Source: Trichoplax adhaerens (taxonomy: Eukaryota > Placozoa > Uniplacotomia > Trichoplacea > Trichoplacidae). From it: a stretch of DNA of 64,000 nucleotides. The stretch spans positions 69,281-133,280 of the forward strand of contig NW_002060976.1 in NCBI RefSeq assembly GCF_000150275.1. The letters are read 5' to 3'. Below are positions 62,277 to 64,000 of this stretch, piece by piece (within the stretch, counting starts at the first letter, position 1; the number at the start of each line of letters is the position of its first letter). Both the position numbers and the translations under genes were made by a program. The notes beneath the pieces are model-generated. The model saw nothing but the letters and a program-made list of their open reading frames with translations, did no database searches and was not told the origin of the DNA.

Positions 62277-63146
62277 TGTTGTCTATTCTGGGAATGGATT
62301 AGTCCCTTTCTTAATTGTAATGTCATCCATTTCATCTCTGTAGTCTCTATTCTGTGATGTGCAGTACAGTAATCGAATACTGTTATTCTTAACAGAAGTA
62401 TTTATTAGGGAGAATTGCTTCGATCTACTATTTGTACGACATTGAAAGTATAGATTAATAGTTCAATAAATAATAAATAGGTTTAATATAGTTCTTTCCT
62501 GTGTCCATTCTTATTGCCCGACTGATATACTTCGGACCCCGCGGTAACAGAGTTTCAAATTGGATAAACCTATAGACTCAAGTAAGTTCCATTATAACGT
62601 ACATTTCAATTTTGACTTTGCATGCATTTGAAGAGATCCATTTTCTATATTGCACATAAATACTACGCAAAGATATCAAGTCCACTCAGACCGCAAAGTA
62701 GTAGCTGGTAGCCTATACACAATATAGACACTTTGTTATGTTCTAAAAAGTAATCGTCAGCCAGAACTCACAATGAGTGCAGTAGGACTCTCATCTTGGC
62801 TTATACCGTGTTTAGAAATATTCAATTACTTAATGAATAAATATAATGATAATGTGATATAGACCAGCCTGCAGCCAACAGATGCATTTCTTTGAAGAGA
62901 CATTTTACCATTTTAGCATGGTGGAGACTGTCTTCCTACTCGATTAGAGTAGTTTAATTAGGAATCTGAACTTAACTGAGTCAATCGTACTAAGCAGCCT
63001 AACTTGACAGAGCTGTGTAAATTATATTTAAAGTACAGGCAACTAAGTTATGTAGTACGCAATGTATAACGAACTGGCATTCCGCTAATGTTAATTAAAC
63101 ATGTTATTGTATATCCGTCTCTGCATTATCCTTTCTATTATATTAG
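62277..63146. other. Region expected to hold ICT1 first exon(s)
   Basis: The ICT1 exon at 63147 starts inside the protein, so an upstream exon with the start codon and mitochondrial presequence should lie here. I could not identify it. Confidence 0.35.
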
Positions 63147-64000
63147 ACTGCCTTGACGTTAAATACTCCAAAAGTGGAGGACCAGGTGGACAGAATGTTA
63201 ACAAAGGTATCAATTCCAAACAAGCTTTTAACCATTACAATATTGATTGAATCACTTGGAGTACTTGCAGTAAATAACACTGAACATTTTATGCTACTGA
63301 CCACGGTGCACCAGTATTAATACATGAATATTATGCCGTTTTAGTAAATACTAAGGTAGATGTACGCTTCCATGTCGATTCTATGGAATGGATACCAGAA
63401 TGGGTGAAGCAGCGTTTGTGTCAGCTGGTATGTATTACTTTCTCCAAATACATGATACAAATCCGAAAGTGATTCGAATAGAACTATTTATTCAAATGTT
63501 TATCGTATTGGTACCAGGATTGAGCTACTGTATTGTAAATGAGTAGAAGGCATTAGGCTATGCAATGCATAGTTGGATGACTGGTAACCTATTAAGGGCC
63601 TAATGAATACGTGTATATGATCTTAAAATACGGCGGGTATTTTGTTGCATAGGAAAAAAAGAGGATTAATAAGGAAGGCCAGCTAGTAATCTCTTCTACC
63701 AAATTTCGATCACAGAAATTGAACTTAGATGACGCTATTCAAAAATTAGAAGATATCATTAACAAGGCTGGAGAGATACCAAAGCCAACTGCTCCAGAAA
63801 AAGTGGCTAAAATTAAAAAACTGTAATAAATGAAATAACGATTGATCGATGGACTACATGCATACGCATATACTGTACATAGTTGCACTAACAACCGTAT
63901 CGTTGACGTAATAATTTGTATTAATAAATTACTCTACATTTTGTGCATTTCCTTAGGAAACACGTCGCAAACGAAAAAAGATTAAAGCAAAAATACTTCC
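63147..64000 (+). CDS. MRPL58: Mitochondrial peptidyl-tRNA hydrolase ICT1 / mL62, partial
   Basis: Codon-independent release factor that is also a subunit of the mitochondrial large ribosomal subunit. It hydrolyses peptidyl-tRNA on stalled mitoribosomes. Exons in window: 63147-63206, 63345-63427, 63653-63822 and 63957 to the edge. The first carries the catalytic loop SGGPGGQNVNK (GGQ motif). The second reads VNTKVDVRFHVDSMEWIPEW. The third reads KRINKEGQLVISSTKFRSQK and LDDAIQKLEDIINKA. The fourth, joined in phase 2, starts LKHVANEKRLKQKY, the basic C-terminal tail that binds the mRNA channel. The start codon exon lies upstream and was not found. The last residues are beyond the window. Confidence 0.92.

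Overview
The window is eukaryotic and almost certainly from an early-branching animal, most likely a placozoan (Trichoplax/Hoilungia type). The evidence is AT-rich DNA, genes cut into many small exons by short GT-AG introns, and an animal gene set: organic anion transporters (OATP/SLCO), TMEM94, a CNPY3/4-type chaperone, gankyrin (PSMD10), mitochondrial ICT1 (MRPL58), a ROCO-like GTPase and a CARD relic. Species assignment is inference. I derived the exon models by hand from frame, splice phase and recalled family sequences, so single boundaries may be off.

Layout. (1) 0.97-3.84 kb, + strand: first of three tandem OATP genes. (2) 3.8-8.5 kb: non-coding, with an 86-bp tandem repeat (5.1-5.6 kb) and a block of palindromic GTAC/TACAGTA words (6.6-6.73 kb). 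(3) 8.54-16.08 kb, +: TMEM94 homologue in about 32 exons. (4) 19.1-21.8 and 25.8-28.5 kb, +: OATP copies 2 and 3. All three copies have the same six-exon, phase 1-0-2-0-2 structure. (5) 28.5-37.3 kb: gene-poor; two sequence blocks at 32.7-33.3 kb recur at 34.0-34.7 kb. (6) 37.3-45.4 kb, - strand: a broken CARD domain, a small two-exon fragment, a 682-residue ROCO-like GTPase with a C-terminal zinc ribbon, and a 650-residue TPR protein. (7) 47-49.3 kb: relics, namely a decayed copy of a CNPY exon and a decayed TPR array. (8) 51.3-52.9 kb, -: CNPY3/4-like ER chaperone ending in HTEL. (9) 53.9-58.6 kb: a C-type-lectin-like fragment, a GPCR-like TM6-TM7 fragment and an unrecognised multi-exon gene. 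(10) 59.0-61.1 kb, -: gankyrin in five exons, with an apparent one-base deletion in the last. (11) 61.5 kb, -: tRNA-Leu(AAG). (12) 63.1-64.0 kb, +: ICT1/MRPL58, running off the right edge.

The genes do not form one pathway. Coherent groups are the OATP transporter family (uptake at the plasma membrane), two ER proteins (TMEM94, CNPY), and a minus-strand group at 37-45 kb (CARD relic, ROCO, TPR). That group uses domains common in cell-death and innate-signalling proteins of basal animals, but a functional link is only inference. No complete unknown system could be shown. The items most worth following are the ROCO-zinc-ribbon protein with its neighbours, the altered phosphorylation motif in TMEM94, and the several relics.
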